Below, in pieces: positions 19,133 to 28,006 of a stretch of DNA of 64,000 nucleotides. Both the position numbers and the translations under genes were made by a program. The stretch is from Cellulomonas sp. Root930. GTDB taxonomy: Bacteria > Actinomycetota > Actinomycetes > Actinomycetales > Cellulomonadaceae. How positions within the stretch are numbered: position 1 is the first letter of the stretch; each line of letters begins with the position of its first letter. Below the pieces are notes generated by a model that was given only the letters and a program-made list of their open reading frames with translations, had not been told where the DNA came from and ran no database searches. Where the stretch lies: positions 1,529,256 to 1,593,255 of the forward strand of contig LMJI01000001.1 in the NCBI GenBank assembly GCA_001429255.1, given 5' to 3'.

Positions 19133-20473
19133 ATGACCTCACCGACGTCCCCGGGCAGCGTGTCCGACGACCTGCGCGTCGTCGCCCCCGCGTTCACCGA
19201 CCTGCGCGCTCTCGCCGCGGCCCCCGTGTCGGTGGCGACGTGGCGGGGGATCTCGCAGCTCGTCGTCGGATCCGTCGTCCTCCTGATCGCCGCGATCGGG
19301 CTGGTCGTCGCCCTGTCCTTGTCCCTGTCGCTCGTCGCGCTCCTGGTCGGCATCCCGATGCTCGTCGCCACTCTGTGGGTGGGCCGGCCGTTCGCCCAGC
19401 TCGAGCGGACGCGGCTGGAGGCCCAGCTGGCCGTCGAGATCTCGGCGCCGACCTACCCTCGGCGCGACGGGGTGTGGGCCTCGTGGTGGGCGATCCTGTC
19501 CGACAGCCGCACCTGGGCGCACTCGGCCTACGTGGTGGTCGCGGGCCTGCTCCTCACGGTCCAGAGCGTCCTGGTCACCGTCGCCGGCGGGTTCGCGCTC
19601 GGCTGCCTGGTCTACCCGGTGATCGCCGCGACGAACGGGCTCACCCATCCGCCCTTCCCGCTGATCCTCATGGTCCCGGCCGGGCTCGCCTGCGCCTGGA
19701 TCGCCGCCCTGGCCACCCAGGCCGGTTCCCTCGCGATCGTCCGGGTCGGGCGGTCCCTGCTGGGGGCCTCCGCACGGGCCGAGGCGCTCGAGGCGGCGCG
19801 GCAGGCACAGGCCAGGGCCGCGCAGGCCGAGGGGCGCGCGGTCCAGCTAACAGAGACCCGCACCGCCGCCGTGGGCGCCGCCGACGAGGAGCGCCGCCGC
19901 ATCGAGCGGGACCTGCACGACGGCGCGCAGCAGCGGCTGGTCGCGCTCGGCGTCGAGCTGGGCACCGCCCGGCGGAAGGTGTCGAGCGACCCCGAGGCCG
20001 CCGCCGCGCTGGAGCACGCGCACCGCGAGGTCAAGGAGACGCTCGCCGAGCTGCGCGACCTGGTCCGCGGCATCCATCCCGCCGTGCTCACCGACCGCGG
20101 GCTCGACGCCGCCCTGTCCGCCCTGGCCGCCCGCAGCCCGGTCCCGGTCCGTGTCGACGTGCCCGACCCACCGGCCCTCAGCCGCGCCAGCACGTCCGCG
20201 CAGGCCGCCGCCTACTTCGTGGTCGCCGAGGCCCTCACCAACGCCGCCAAGCACGCCGACGCCCAGCAGGTGACGGTCACCGCCACCGTGAGCCCGGACG
20301 CCCTCCTGCGGATCGTCATCGCCGACGACGGCCGCGGGGGAGCGACCGCGACACCCGGCAGCGGGCTCGACGGACTGCGCAGCCGTGTCGCCGCCCTCGA
20401 CGGCACGTTCGACCTGGACAGCCCGGCCGGAGCCGGCACCCGACTCACCGTGGAGGTGCCGTGCGCATCGTGA
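19133..20473 (+). CDS. NarL-type sensor histidine kinase
   Basis: A 446-residue membrane kinase. Residues 1-235 form a sensor with four hydrophobic segments (about 45-65, 68-85, 138-165 and 175-205), like the putative sensor domain common in actinobacterial kinases. A coiled-coil linker (ARAEALEAARQAQARAAQAEGR) leads to the HisKA_3 dimerisation helix RRRIERDLHDGAQQRL with the phosphorylated histidine at about residue 262. The HATPase domain has EALTNAAKHADA, IADDGRGG and GSGLDGLRSRVAAL. The stop overlaps the response regulator start by 13 bases. The ligand is unknown; the third operon member suggests envelope sensing. Confidence 0.9.
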   Translation: MTSPTSPGSVSDDLRVVAPAFTDLRALAAAPVSVATWRGISQLVVGSVVLLIAAIGLVVALSLSLSLVALLVGIPMLVATLWVGRPFAQLERTRLEAQLAVEISAPTYPRRDGVWASWWAILSDSRTWAHSAYVVVAGLLLTVQSVLVTVAGGFALGCLVYPVIAATNGLTHPPFPLILMVPAGLACAWIAALATQAGSLAIVRVGRSLLGASARAEALEAARQAQARAAQAEGRAVQLTETRTAAVGAADEERRRIERDLHDGAQQRLVALGVELGTARRKVSSDPEAAAALEHAHREVKETLAELRDLVRGIHPAVLTDRGLDAALSALAARSPVPVRVDVPDPPALSRASTSAQAAAYFVVAEALTNAAKHADAQQVTVTATVSPDALLRIVIADDGRGGATATPGSGLDGLRSRVAALDGTFDLDSPAGAGTRLTVEVPCAS

Positions 20474-21129
20474 TCGCCGAAGACTCGGTCCTGCTGCTCG
20501 ACGGCCTGACCAGGCTGCTCGAAGCGGAAGGGCACGAGGTCACCGGCTACACCACCGCCGACGAGGTCGTCGCCGCCCTCGGGCCCGACGACGAGCTCCC
20601 CGACGTGCTGGTCACCGACGTCCGGATGCCTCCGTCGCACACCGACGAGGGCCTGCGAGCCGCGGTGCACCTGCGCAGCCTGCACAAGAAGCTGCCGGTC
20701 CTCGTCCTGTCCCAGTACGTCGAGCAGCGGTATGCCCGCGAGCTCTTCGCGGGGGACGTGCGCGGCCTCGGCTACGTGCTCAAGGACCGGGTGGCCGACG
20801 TGGACGAGTTCCTCGACGCGCTCGGCCGCGTGGCCGCCGGCGGCACGGTGATCGACCCCGAGGTCGTCGCCCAGATCCTCGCCCGGACCCGCCGTTCGGG
20901 CCTCGAGACCCTCACCCCGCGCGAGCGGGACGTGCTCGGTCTCATGGCGGAGGGCCGCTCCAACGCGGCCATCGCCGACCGCCTCGTCGTCGGCCTGCCG
21001 GCGGTCGAGAAGCACGTGACCTCCATCCTCACCAAGCTCGACCTCCCGCAGGCCGCCGACGACCACCGCCGCGTGCTCGCCGTGCTGCGCTGGTTGGAGC
21101 ACGAACCCACGAACGGAGAACGACCATGA
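20461..21129 (+). CDS. LuxR/NarL-family response regulator
   Basis: A 222-residue regulator with a receiver domain (acidic pair in VIAEDS, phospho-acceptor D53 in VTDVRMPP, conserved lysine in VLKDRV) and a C-terminal LuxR helix-turn-helix (LTPRERDVLGLMAEGRSNAAIADRLVVGLPAVEKHVTSILTKL). Translation is coupled to the kinase upstream and, by an ATGA overlap, to the membrane protein downstream. It most likely controls its own operon in response to the 19133-20473 kinase. Confidence 0.92.
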   Translation: MRIVIAEDSVLLLDGLTRLLEAEGHEVTGYTTADEVVAALGPDDELPDVLVTDVRMPPSHTDEGLRAAVHLRSLHKKLPVLVLSQYVEQRYARELFAGDVRGLGYVLKDRVADVDEFLDALGRVAAGGTVIDPEVVAQILARTRRSGLETLTPRERDVLGLMAEGRSNAAIADRLVVGLPAVEKHVTSILTKLDLPQAADDHRRVLAVLRWLEHEPTNGERP

Positions 21130-21989
21130 CCACCACCCTGGAGCGGCCGGCCGCCCCCGCGGGTCCGACACCGCGCAGCCCCGGCGCACGCGCGCTGACC
21201 TGGACCGGCGCGATCGTCGGCGGCCTCCTGCTGGTCTCCGCCGGCTTCAGCGCCCTCGACCTGCTCGTCATGGGGTCCGACGACGCGACCACCGCCTCGG
21301 AGAGCGCCGACTACGCGGCCGCGCCGGTGGTCGAGCTGGTCGCCGACGGCCAGATCACCGTGACCACCGGCGGCGACCGCGTCGAGGTGGAGCGCACCGC
21401 GACCACGGCGCTCACCCGCGCGCACTACTCGGTCGACGAGCTGGCCGACCGGCTGCGGGTGCAGTACCGGTGCGACTGGTGGCGGCCCGGCTTCTGCGCG
21501 ACCTCGCTGGACGTCACGGTGCCGGACGGCACGTCGGTGATCATCCGCGCCCGCGACGGCGGCGTCACCGCGACCGGCCTGAGCGGCCCGCTCGACGTCC
21601 ACGTGAGCGACGGGGAGTCGTCCGTGTCGGACATCGACGGGGACGTGAGCATCCGCACGAGCGACGGCCGCACCGACGTCAGCGACATCCGCGGCTCGGT
21701 CTACGCGAGCTCCGCGGACGGCTCGATCACTGTCTCGGACGTCTCCGGCTCGGTCACCACCCGCACCAGCGACGGCCGCACCGACATCTCGGAGGTGCAG
21801 GGGGACGTGGATGCCATGGCGAGCGACGGCGACGTGACGGTGTACGGGACGGGGGAGCCCGTGGCGCTGGACATCTCCACGGCCGACGGCCGGCAGACGG
21901 TCGAGGGCCAGGTCGACCCGACCTCGTCCACCCACGTGCGGATCCGCACCAGCGACGGCAGCGCGGCGTACCTGCGACCACGCGGCTGA
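21126..21989 (+). CDS. Membrane-anchored DUF4097-like beta-solenoid protein
   Basis: A 287-residue protein with one N-terminal membrane segment (about residues 30-52) and an outer domain of about 230 residues. Two cysteines occur in YRCDWWRPGFCAT. From about residue 150 the sequence is an array of short beta repeats with SDG turns: TSDGRTDVSDIRGSVYASSADGS and then TSDGRTDISEVQGDVDAMASDGD, ending RIRTSDGSAAYL. Such repeats build right-handed beta-helices in the DUF4097 'putative adhesin' group. It is translated with the two-component pair and is probably part of an envelope stress response. The exact function is unknown. Confidence 0.75.
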   Translation: MTTTLERPAAPAGPTPRSPGARALTWTGAIVGGLLLVSAGFSALDLLVMGSDDATTASESADYAAAPVVELVADGQITVTTGGDRVEVERTATTALTRAHYSVDELADRLRVQYRCDWWRPGFCATSLDVTVPDGTSVIIRARDGGVTATGLSGPLDVHVSDGESSVSDIDGDVSIRTSDGRTDVSDIRGSVYASSADGSITVSDVSGSVTTRTSDGRTDISEVQGDVDAMASDGDVTVYGTGEPVALDISTADGRQTVEGQVDPTSSTHVRIRTSDGSAAYLRPRG

Positions 21990-21993
21990 GCGC

Positions 21994-22043
21994 ACGAGAA
22001 AGGCCCCTGATCAGCAGATCTGCTGATCAGGGGCCTTTCTCGT
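21994..22043. terminator. Perfect 50-bp palindrome, bidirectional terminator
   Basis: Arms of 23 bp (21994-22016 / 22021-22043) match without error and the GATC loop is self-complementary, so all 50 bp are one palindrome. It contains A-rich and T-rich ends (GAGAAAGG / CCTTTCTC) and lies between the DUF4097 gene and the tRNA gene, whose 3' ends face each other. It should stop transcription from both sides. Confidence 0.9.
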
Positions 22044-22046
22044 CTG

Positions 22047-22120
<74 letters not shown>

Positions 22121-22168
22121 TGGAGCCTGGCAAGGATAGCCGACGACCCCGGTTGCGACGAAACCGGA

Positions 22169-23122
22169 TCAGGGAGCGACGAGTGTGAGGAGCGTCGCCT
22201 CGGGCCGGCACGCGAACCGCACGGGCGCGTACGGCGACGTGCCGAGACCCGCGGACACGTGCATCCACGTGGAGCCCGCACCCCCGGGCTGGTCCGGACG
22301 CGGACCGGGCCAGCCGTGCAGGCCCTTGGCGCGGCGGGTGTCCAGGTCGCAGTTGGTCACCAGGGCGCCCCAGAACGGCAGGGCGAGCTGTCCGCCGTGC
22401 GTGTGCCCGGCGATCGCCAGGTCCACGTCGTCCGCGTGCAGCTGGTCCAGGACGCGGCGGTACGGCGCGTGCGTGACGCCCAGGTGCAGGTCCACCGGGG
22501 TCGACCCGGTGCGGGCGTCGTCGTCACCGCCGGCCGACGGGAACCGGTCGCGGTCGAGGTGCGCGTCGTCGGTGCCGACGAGCGACAGCACGCGGCCGTC
22601 GACCTTGAGCACGTCCCGGCGGTTGGTGAGGTCGATCCAGCCCGCCGACCGGAACCGGGCGGTGAGCTCGCGCCAGGGCAGCTCCGCCGGGCGTCCGGCG
22701 GTCCGACGGCGGGCGTCGGGGAGCAGGTACCGGGCCGGGTTCTTGGGCGTCGGCGCGATGTAGTCGTTGGAGCCGAGCACGAACGCACCGGGCACCGCGA
22801 GGTGCGGCTCCAGCGCCTCGAGCAGCGCCGGCATCGCGTCGAGGTGGGCCCAGTTGTCGCCCGTGTTCACCACGAGGTGCGGGTCCAGCGACGCCAGGTC
22901 GCGCACCCAGTCGACCTTCCTGCGCTGGCCCGGCGTCAGGTGCAGGTCGGAGATGTGCAGGACGCGCAGGGGGTCCTGACCGGCCGGGAGCACCGGGACG
23001 GTGACCTCGCGCAGCGTGTACCAGCGGACCTCGATCAGCGAGGCGTACGCGAGCGCGCCCGCACCGGCCAGCGCGACGGCCCCGGCGGTGCGGGCGAGCG
23101 TGCGGCCGGCGCCGTCCGTCAC
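22169..23122 (-). CDS. Metallophosphoesterase, Rv3683-like
   Basis: A 317-residue calcineurin-like phosphoesterase with one N-terminal membrane segment (about residues 8-30), so the catalytic domain is probably extracytoplasmic or membrane-bound. Metal-binding motifs are in order: HISDLHL (DxH), VVNTGDNW (GDxx), LGSNDY (replacing GNHD), GVTHAP and AGHTHGGQL (GHxH). The GNHD histidine is replaced (GSNDY), as in several members of this subfamily. The GTG at 23122 overlaps the PBP stop by GTGA. The PBP/phosphoesterase pair is conserved next to whiB4 in mycobacteria (Rv3681c-Rv3683), pointing to a cell-wall role. Confidence 0.87.
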   Translation of the reverse strand: MTDGAGRTLARTAGAVALAGAGALAYASLIEVRWYTLREVTVPVLPAGQDPLRVLHISDLHLTPGQRRKVDWVRDLASLDPHLVVNTGDNWAHLDAMPALLEALEPHLAVPGAFVLGSNDYIAPTPKNPARYLLPDARRRTAGRPAELPWRELTARFRSAGWIDLTNRRDVLKVDGRVLSLVGTDDAHLDRDRFPSAGGDDDARTGSTPVDLHLGVTHAPYRRVLDQLHADDVDLAIAGHTHGGQLALPFWGALVTNCDLDTRRAKGLHGWPGPRPDQPGGAGSTWMHVSAGLGTSPYAPVRFACRPEATLLTLVAP

Positions 23123-25542
23123 GGGTTGCGGCCGCGGTTGTCAGGCGGTCCCTGCCCCTGCCCCTGCCCCGGCTGGTTCGGATCGACCGGTGCCACGGGC
23201 GGCTGCCCGTTGGACAGGGTCAGCTGCACGTAGGAGCCCCGCACGGCGGTGCCGGACGGACTCTGGGAGACGACCGCCCCGGCCGGGAGCGCGGAGGGCA
23301 CCTGCGCGGGAGCGACCGACGCACGGAACCCGGCAGCGGAGAGCCGGTTGCGTGCGTCCGCCTCGCTGAGCCCGACGACGGACGGCACGGCCACCTTCTC
23401 GCCGAACACCTCCTTGTCACCGGGTGCCGGGAAGTCGCCGTTGGGCGCGCCGGAGAGCGCCTGGGTCATGAACCGGCTCCAGGTCGGGGCCGCGATGGTC
23501 GCGCCGTACGCGTACCGGACCTTCTTGCCGGCGATCGTGATGTTCTGCACCGGGCGCATGCCGTCGGAGTAGCCGACCCACACCGCGGCGGCACGCAGCG
23601 GCGAATAGCCCACGAACCACGTGTGCTCGTTGTGGCTGGTGGTCCCGGTCTTGCCGGCGGTCGGGAACGGGGGCGGCGTGACGCCGTCGGCCGTGCCCTG
23701 CCAGACGTTGCGCAGCGCGAACGTCAGGGCGCTCGTGTACTTGGGGTCGATCACCGGGCTGCAGTTGGCGCTCGGCACCGCCAGCTCGACACCGTCGGCG
23801 TCGATCACGCTGGTGATGGCGATGGGCGTGCAGTACGTGCCGTTGGCGGCGAACGTGGCGAACGCGGCGGCCATCGACAGCGGGGCGATCGAGTTGCTCC
23901 CGATCACGTTGGCGGGGTACGGGTCCGCGGTGCCCTCGCCCGACTTGCCGCCGGCCTTGTGGATCCCGATCTGCGCGGCGCCGTCCATGATCCCGCAGAG
24001 GTCGAGCTGCATGGCCATGGTCAGGTACGCCAGGTTGACCGAGTTCTTGGTGGCGTCCAGCACGGTCATCGTCTTGCCGTTGCCCTCGGCGTTGCCGGGG
24101 GTCCACTTCTCGTTGCGGCCCTTGGCGCCGCACGAGGTGAACATGTTCTGGTTCAGGGGCCGCACGCTGCCGTCGACCGTCTCCTGGAGGCTGTGCCCCT
24201 GCTTGAGCCACTCGAGGAGGGTGAACGGCTTGAACGTCGAGCCGGGCGGGAAGCCCGACGCGCCGCCGTAGGCGTTGTCGGTGTTGAAGTTGACCGGCGT
24301 CTCGCGGTCCCCGTGCTCGGCCACCGCGGTGTAGAGGCGGTTCTGCGCCATCGCGGTGATCTTCCCGGTGCCGGGCTCGACGACGACGATGGAGCTGGCC
24401 ACGCCCGAGGGGTCGTCGACGGGGATGCCGTTCTTGACCTCGGCGTCGGCGATGGCCTGCTCGCCGGGCTGCAGCGTGGTGGTGATCGTGAGGCCACCGC
24501 GGTAGAGGCGCTTGATGCGGTCGTTCTTGGTCTCACCGAACGCCGGGTCGTTGCCGATGACCTTGGTGACGTAGTCGCAGAAGTAGCCGGAGCCGGGCAC
24601 CACGTCGCCCGCGGTCATGCAGCCTTGCTTGAGCGGCGAGGGGTGGAGGGTGGCTGCCAGCGGGGTGGCGCGGCCGGCCTCGTACTCGGCCTCCGTGATG
24701 AACTTCTGCTCGTACATGAGCTTGAGCACGCGGTTGCGCCGCTCCTGCGAGGCCTCGGGGTTCAGCACCGGGTCCCACTTGGTCGGGCTCTGCGTGACGC
24801 CGGCGATCGTGGCGGCCTCGAGGTAGTTCAGGTCCTTCGCGGGCTTGGTGAAGTAGTACTGCGCAGCCGACTCGGCGCCGTAGACCGAGGCACCGAACGG
24901 CGCGATGTTCAGGTACTTCTCGAGGATCTCGTCCTTCGTCATCGTCTTCTCGAGCGCGATGGCGAGCTTGGCCTCGCGCAGCTTGCGCGCGTAGCCCTCG
25001 GTGCCGTCGGCCTCGCGCGCCGCCTGGATCGCCTCGAGCTGCTCGGCCTTGGTCTCCTTGGCCAGAGCGGCGTCGATGAGGACGTTCTTGATGTACTGCT
25101 GGGTGAGCGTCGAGGCGCCCTGCTGACCGCCGTCGTTGGCCTGGTTCTGCACGAACGCGCGGAGCATGCCCGTGGGGTCGACGCCCGCGTGCTGGTAGAA
25201 CCGCTTGTCCTCGGTCGCGATCACGGCGTGCTGGAGCATCGGCGAGATCTCGGTGAGAGGCACGACGACACGGTTCTGCTGGTAGAACGTCGCCAGCAGC
25301 GTGCCGTCCGCGGCCTTGATGACCGACTTCTCCGGCAGCGTGCCCTGGTCGAGCTCCGTCGGCAGGTCGTCGAACGCGGTGACCGTCAGGTCGGTGACGC
25401 CGTTGGCGACCGCGACTCCGGGCAGGACGAGACCGGCGGCGAGCACCCCGCCCACGCCCGCGACGAGCGCGAAGGTGAGCAGGAGGGCCAACGCCTGGAA
25501 GACGTTGACCTGTCGGCCGCGCTGGCGCGCAGGGTTCGGCAT
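23119..25542 (-). CDS. Bifunctional class A penicillin-binding protein with PASTA domain (PonA2-like)
   Basis: An 807-residue peptidoglycan synthase. One membrane anchor (about 14-40) precedes the GT51 transglycosylase (EDKRFYQHAGVDPTG, GASTLTQQYIKN, KYLNIAPFG). The transpeptidase has its active-site serine in GSTFKPF, an SVN motif (SxN) and KTGTTS. A single PASTA domain (about 720-785) and a Gly/Gln/Pro-rich tail end the protein. It polymerises and crosslinks the wall outside the membrane. ATG 25542 is chosen because a TACCCT -10-like box stands six bases ahead (leaderless). The whiB4-ponA2 divergence is as in mycobacteria. Confidence 0.93.
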   Translation of the reverse strand: MPNPARQRGRQVNVFQALALLLTFALVAGVGGVLAAGLVLPGVAVANGVTDLTVTAFDDLPTELDQGTLPEKSVIKAADGTLLATFYQQNRVVVPLTEISPMLQHAVIATEDKRFYQHAGVDPTGMLRAFVQNQANDGGQQGASTLTQQYIKNVLIDAALAKETKAEQLEAIQAAREADGTEGYARKLREAKLAIALEKTMTKDEILEKYLNIAPFGASVYGAESAAQYYFTKPAKDLNYLEAATIAGVTQSPTKWDPVLNPEASQERRNRVLKLMYEQKFITEAEYEAGRATPLAATLHPSPLKQGCMTAGDVVPGSGYFCDYVTKVIGNDPAFGETKNDRIKRLYRGGLTITTTLQPGEQAIADAEVKNGIPVDDPSGVASSIVVVEPGTGKITAMAQNRLYTAVAEHGDRETPVNFNTDNAYGGASGFPPGSTFKPFTLLEWLKQGHSLQETVDGSVRPLNQNMFTSCGAKGRNEKWTPGNAEGNGKTMTVLDATKNSVNLAYLTMAMQLDLCGIMDGAAQIGIHKAGGKSGEGTADPYPANVIGSNSIAPLSMAAAFATFAANGTYCTPIAITSVIDADGVELAVPSANCSPVIDPKYTSALTFALRNVWQGTADGVTPPPFPTAGKTGTTSHNEHTWFVGYSPLRAAAVWVGYSDGMRPVQNITIAGKKVRYAYGATIAAPTWSRFMTQALSGAPNGDFPAPGDKEVFGEKVAVPSVVGLSEADARNRLSAAGFRASVAPAQVPSALPAGAVVSQSPSGTAVRGSYVQLTLSNGQPPVAPVDPNQPGQGQGQGPPDNRGRNP

Positions 25543-25785
25543 GCCGTCAGGGTAGTAGGCGCCCCTGTCAGGGCTGCCACGGATCGGGCCGGACGCCCCG
25601 ACCTGCACGGGACCTGCACATGCTCTCGACGACCGTGACTGCACCCGCTCCGACCCGGTCAAGCGTCCATCTGACGGAATGACCCGAACGGAGTCTCGCC
25701 AGAGTGGTCGTCGGAGCGCTAGTTTCCCGGCAGGACTCGGGTGCGGTTGCCACGGCACGCCCCGTCGGCGTGCTCGGGAGGATGC

Positions 25786-26079
25786 GTGACCACACTCGTG
25801 CAGGACACGCACTGGACCGCGCTCGCGGCATGCGGCAAGGGCAAGCTCGCGCCCGACGCGCTGTTCGTCGAGGGGGCCGCCCAGCGCGAGGCCCGCACGG
25901 TGTGCACCAGCTGCCCCGTACGGCTCGCCTGCCTGGCGGACGCGCTCGACAACCGCATGGACTTCGGGGTCTGGGGCGGCATGACGGAGCGCGAGCGCCG
26001 GGCCCTGCTCCGGCGCCGGCCTGAGGTGCGGTCCTGGCGGACCGAGCTGGTCGGGTCGGACGCCGTCGACGGCTCGTGA
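25786..26079 (+). CDS. whiB4: WhiB4-like iron-sulfur transcription regulator
   Basis: A 97-residue Wbl protein. Four cysteines (C16, C40, C43, C49; spacing Cx23Cx2Cx5C) bind a [4Fe-4S] cluster, and GVWGGMTERERRALL is the family turn followed by a basic stretch. The segments DALFVEGAAQ and ALDNRMDFGVWGG, and the position beside the ponA2-like gene, match mycobacterial WhiB4, a redox-sensing regulator. The GTG at 25786 has GGGAGGA only three bases upstream; a second in-frame GTG at 25798 has more normal spacing, so the true start may be there. It lies divergent from the PBP gene across 243 bp. Confidence 0.88.
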   Translation: MTTLVQDTHWTALAACGKGKLAPDALFVEGAAQREARTVCTSCPVRLACLADALDNRMDFGVWGGMTERERRALLRRRPEVRSWRTELVGSDAVDGS

Positions 26080-26119
26080 GAGCGCTCCGACACCGGCGCG
26101 TGGCCCTAGGGTGAGCCGC

Positions 26120-26278
26120 ATGGCTACGCAGTGGGAGTACGCGACGATTCCGCTCATCATTCACGCCACCAAGGCGATCCTCGATCAGTGGGGCGCCGAC
26201 GGGTGGGAGCTCGTGCAGGTGATCCAGGGCCCCGACGCCGGCCTCGTGGCCTACCTCAAGCGGCCCAAGGAGTCCTGA
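26120..26278 (+). CDS. Small DUF4177-like protein
   Basis: A 52-residue protein (MATQWEYATIPLIIHATKAILDQWGADGWELVQV...YLKRPKES). The WEYATIPL beginning, the WGADGWELVQV helix-strand and the final AYLKRP strand match small DUF4177-type proteins found ahead of RidA genes in actinobacteria. TAGGGT seven bases before the ATG suggests a leaderless transcript. Its stop overlaps the RidA start (TGATG), so the two are translationally coupled. Function unknown. It is easily missed because of its size. Confidence 0.8.
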   Translation: MATQWEYATIPLIIHATKAILDQWGADGWELVQVIQGPDAGLVAYLKRPKES

Positions 26279-26772
26279 TGGGCGCCGCTGCGCGCCTCGC
26301 CGAGCTCGGGCTCGAGCTCCCCGAGGTGGCGCTGCCGCTCGCCGCGTACGTGCCGGCGGTGCGGTCCGGGTCCTACGTCTACACCAGCGGGCAGCTGCCC
26401 TTCGTGGCGGGGTCCCTGCCGGCGACCGGCAAGGTCGGCGTCGGTGCCGGCCTGATCACCCCGGAGGACGCCGCCGGCCACGCCCGGACGTCCGCGCTCA
26501 ACGCGCTCGCGGCTGTCGCGGCGGTCGTCGCCGCCGAAGGTGGGCCGCGGGGCGCCGACGCGCTCGACCGGATCGTGCACGTGGTCAAGGTGGTCGGTTT
26601 CGTGGCCAGCGACCCCGCGTTCACCGGTCAGCCGGCCGTCGTCAACGGCGCGAGCCTGCTGCTGCACGCCGTGCTCGGCGACGCCGGCGTGCACGCGCGC
26701 TCGGCCGTGGGCGTGGCCGTGCTGCCGATGGACTCGCCGGTCGAGGTCGAGATCGTGGTCGAGCTGGCCTGA
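26278..26772 (+). CDS. RidA/YjgF-family protein
   Basis: A 164-residue RidA-fold protein of the longer Rv3678c/YabJ-like group (LAELGLELPEVALPLAAYVPAVRSGSYVYTSGQLPFVAG). The VYTSGQLP strand and the final VAVLPMDSPVEVEIVVEL are the family hallmarks, although the catalytic arginine of canonical RidA (in RxxV near the end) is not evident. RidA proteins hydrolyse reactive enamine/imine products of PLP enzymes. It overlaps the upstream small gene by one base (TGATG) and converges on crp with a five-base gap. Confidence 0.85.
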   Translation: MGAAARLAELGLELPEVALPLAAYVPAVRSGSYVYTSGQLPFVAGSLPATGKVGVGAGLITPEDAAGHARTSALNALAAVAAVVAAEGGPRGADALDRIVHVVKVVGFVASDPAFTGQPAVVNGASLLLHAVLGDAGVHARSAVGVAVLPMDSPVEVEIVVELA

Positions 26773-26777
26773 CCGCG

Positions 26778-27455
26778 TCAGCGGGCGCGACGCTCCAGTC
26801 GCTCCACGTCGAGCAGGACCACCGCGCGGCCCTCGCGGCGCACCCACCCGCGGGCGGCGAAGTCGGCGAGCGCCTTGTTCACGGTCTCCCGCGAGGCACC
26901 GACCAGCTGCGCCAGCTCCTCCTGCGTCAGGTCGTGCGCCACGCGGATGCCCTCGTCGACCTTCTCGCCGAAGCGGGTCGACAGGTCGAGCAGCGCCTTG
27001 GCGACGCGGCCGGGCACGTCCGAGAAGACCAGGTCGGCGAGCGCCTCGTTGGTCCGGCGCAGCCGGCGGGCGAGCGCCTGGAGCAGGTGCGGCGCCACGG
27101 TGGGCTTGTCCTGGAGCCAGCGGATGAGGTCGCTGTGACCGAGCTCGAGCACCACCGCGTCGGCGACGACGGTCGCGGTCGCGGTGCGGGGGCCCGGGTC
27201 GAACAGGCTGAGCTCGCCGAACATCTCGCCCGGGCCGAGGACGGCCAGGAGGTTCTCGCGTCCGTCGTTGGAGCGTCGGCCCAGCTTGATCTTGCCCTCG
27301 CGCACGACGTAGAGCCGGTCGCCCGGCTCACCCTCGTGGAACAGGGCGTCGCCGCGGGCGATGTCGATCGGCTTCATCGACGCGACGAGCGCCTCCGACG
27401 ACTCCTGGTCGAGCCCGGCGAACAGCGGCGCCGACAGCACGATGTCGTCCTCCAC
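26778..27455 (-). CDS. crp: Crp/Fnr-family cAMP-type regulator (GlxR/Crp ortholog)
   Basis: A 225-residue global regulator. The cyclic-nucleotide domain has GDRLYVVREGKIKLG, the phosphate-binding cassette GELSLFDPGPRTATA with its arginine, and the long dimer helix. The C-terminal helix-turn-helix reads LTQEELAQLVGASRETVNKALADFAARGWV. This sequence and its place between RidA and nth genes match the actinobacterial Crp/GlxR group, which controls carbon metabolism. The GTG at 27455 has GAGGTGAGG upstream. No clear TGTGA-N6-TCACA site lies in its own promoter region. Confidence 0.93.
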   Translation of the reverse strand: MEDDIVLSAPLFAGLDQESSEALVASMKPIDIARGDALFHEGEPGDRLYVVREGKIKLGRRSNDGRENLLAVLGPGEMFGELSLFDPGPRTATATVVADAVVLELGHSDLIRWLQDKPTVAPHLLQALARRLRRTNEALADLVFSDVPGRVAKALLDLSTRFGEKVDEGIRVAHDLTQEELAQLVGASRETVNKALADFAARGWVRREGRAVVLLDVERLERRAR

Positions 27456-27580
27456 AGGGACCTCACCTCTCTGGCCGCTGACCGGATCGTCCCGGTCGCG
27501 GCATCACTCACCTCTGGGTCCAGACGCACCGACTGCTGGTCAGCGGCCTGCGCGGCTCTCAGTCTGCCCCATGGTGGGCG

Positions 27581-28006
27581 TCATCCGCGGCCCAAGGGCT
27601 CGCGAAGCCCGGCGACGACCACCCCGGGGTCCACCGCCAGCCGGGTGATGAGGCGGTCGGTGGCGCGGGTGAGGGCGGCCTCGACGCCCGCGGCGTAGGT
27701 GGAGAGCTGTTCGTCCAGTGCGCGCAGCTCGTGCAGGCGGCCCACGTCGGCGCCGACGCCCTCGTCCCCCGCGTCGGCGAGCACCGCGGCGAGCGCCGCC
27801 GGGCGCGGGACGTCGAGCCCGACCTCCAGCGGGAGCTGGAACGCGACGTCCTCGCCGAGCGTCTGCGGGCGGGCTGCCTGGGCGACCGCGAGGTCCAGAC
27901 GGGCCCGGACCAGCCGACGCCACCAGGTGACCCGGGCGTGCTCCGCACGCAACGCGCGCCGGTCGAGGCGGAGATCACTGACCCGTTGCTCGACGGGGGG
28001 CGTCAT
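27581..28006 (-). CDS. Unknown helical protein with weak RsiG resemblance
   Basis: A 141-residue protein made largely of helices. Helix one ([30 protein letters not shown]) partly fits the E-x3-S-x2-R-x3-Q-x3-D pattern of RsiG, the c-di-GMP-dependent anti-sigma factor: T, R, R and D occupy the S, R, Q and D positions, but the E position is H. A middle region and a C-terminal helix ([33 protein letters not shown]) have the RsiG-like layout. The resemblance is tentative; it could be an unrelated coiled-coil protein. AGGAGG precedes the ATG. It is on the minus strand between crp and divergent nth. Confidence 0.6.
   Translation of the reverse strand: MTPPVEQRVSDLRLDRRALRAEHARVTWWRRLVRARLDLAVAQAARPQTLGEDVAFQLPLEVGLDVPRPAALAAVLADAGDEGVGADVGRLHELRALDEQLSTYAAGVEAALTRATDRLITRLAVDPGVVVAGLREPLGRG

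Noticed and set aside
27456-27580. Crp/GlxR autoregulatory site upstream of crp
   Set aside because: No TGTGA-N6-TCACA or close variant is visible in this interval.
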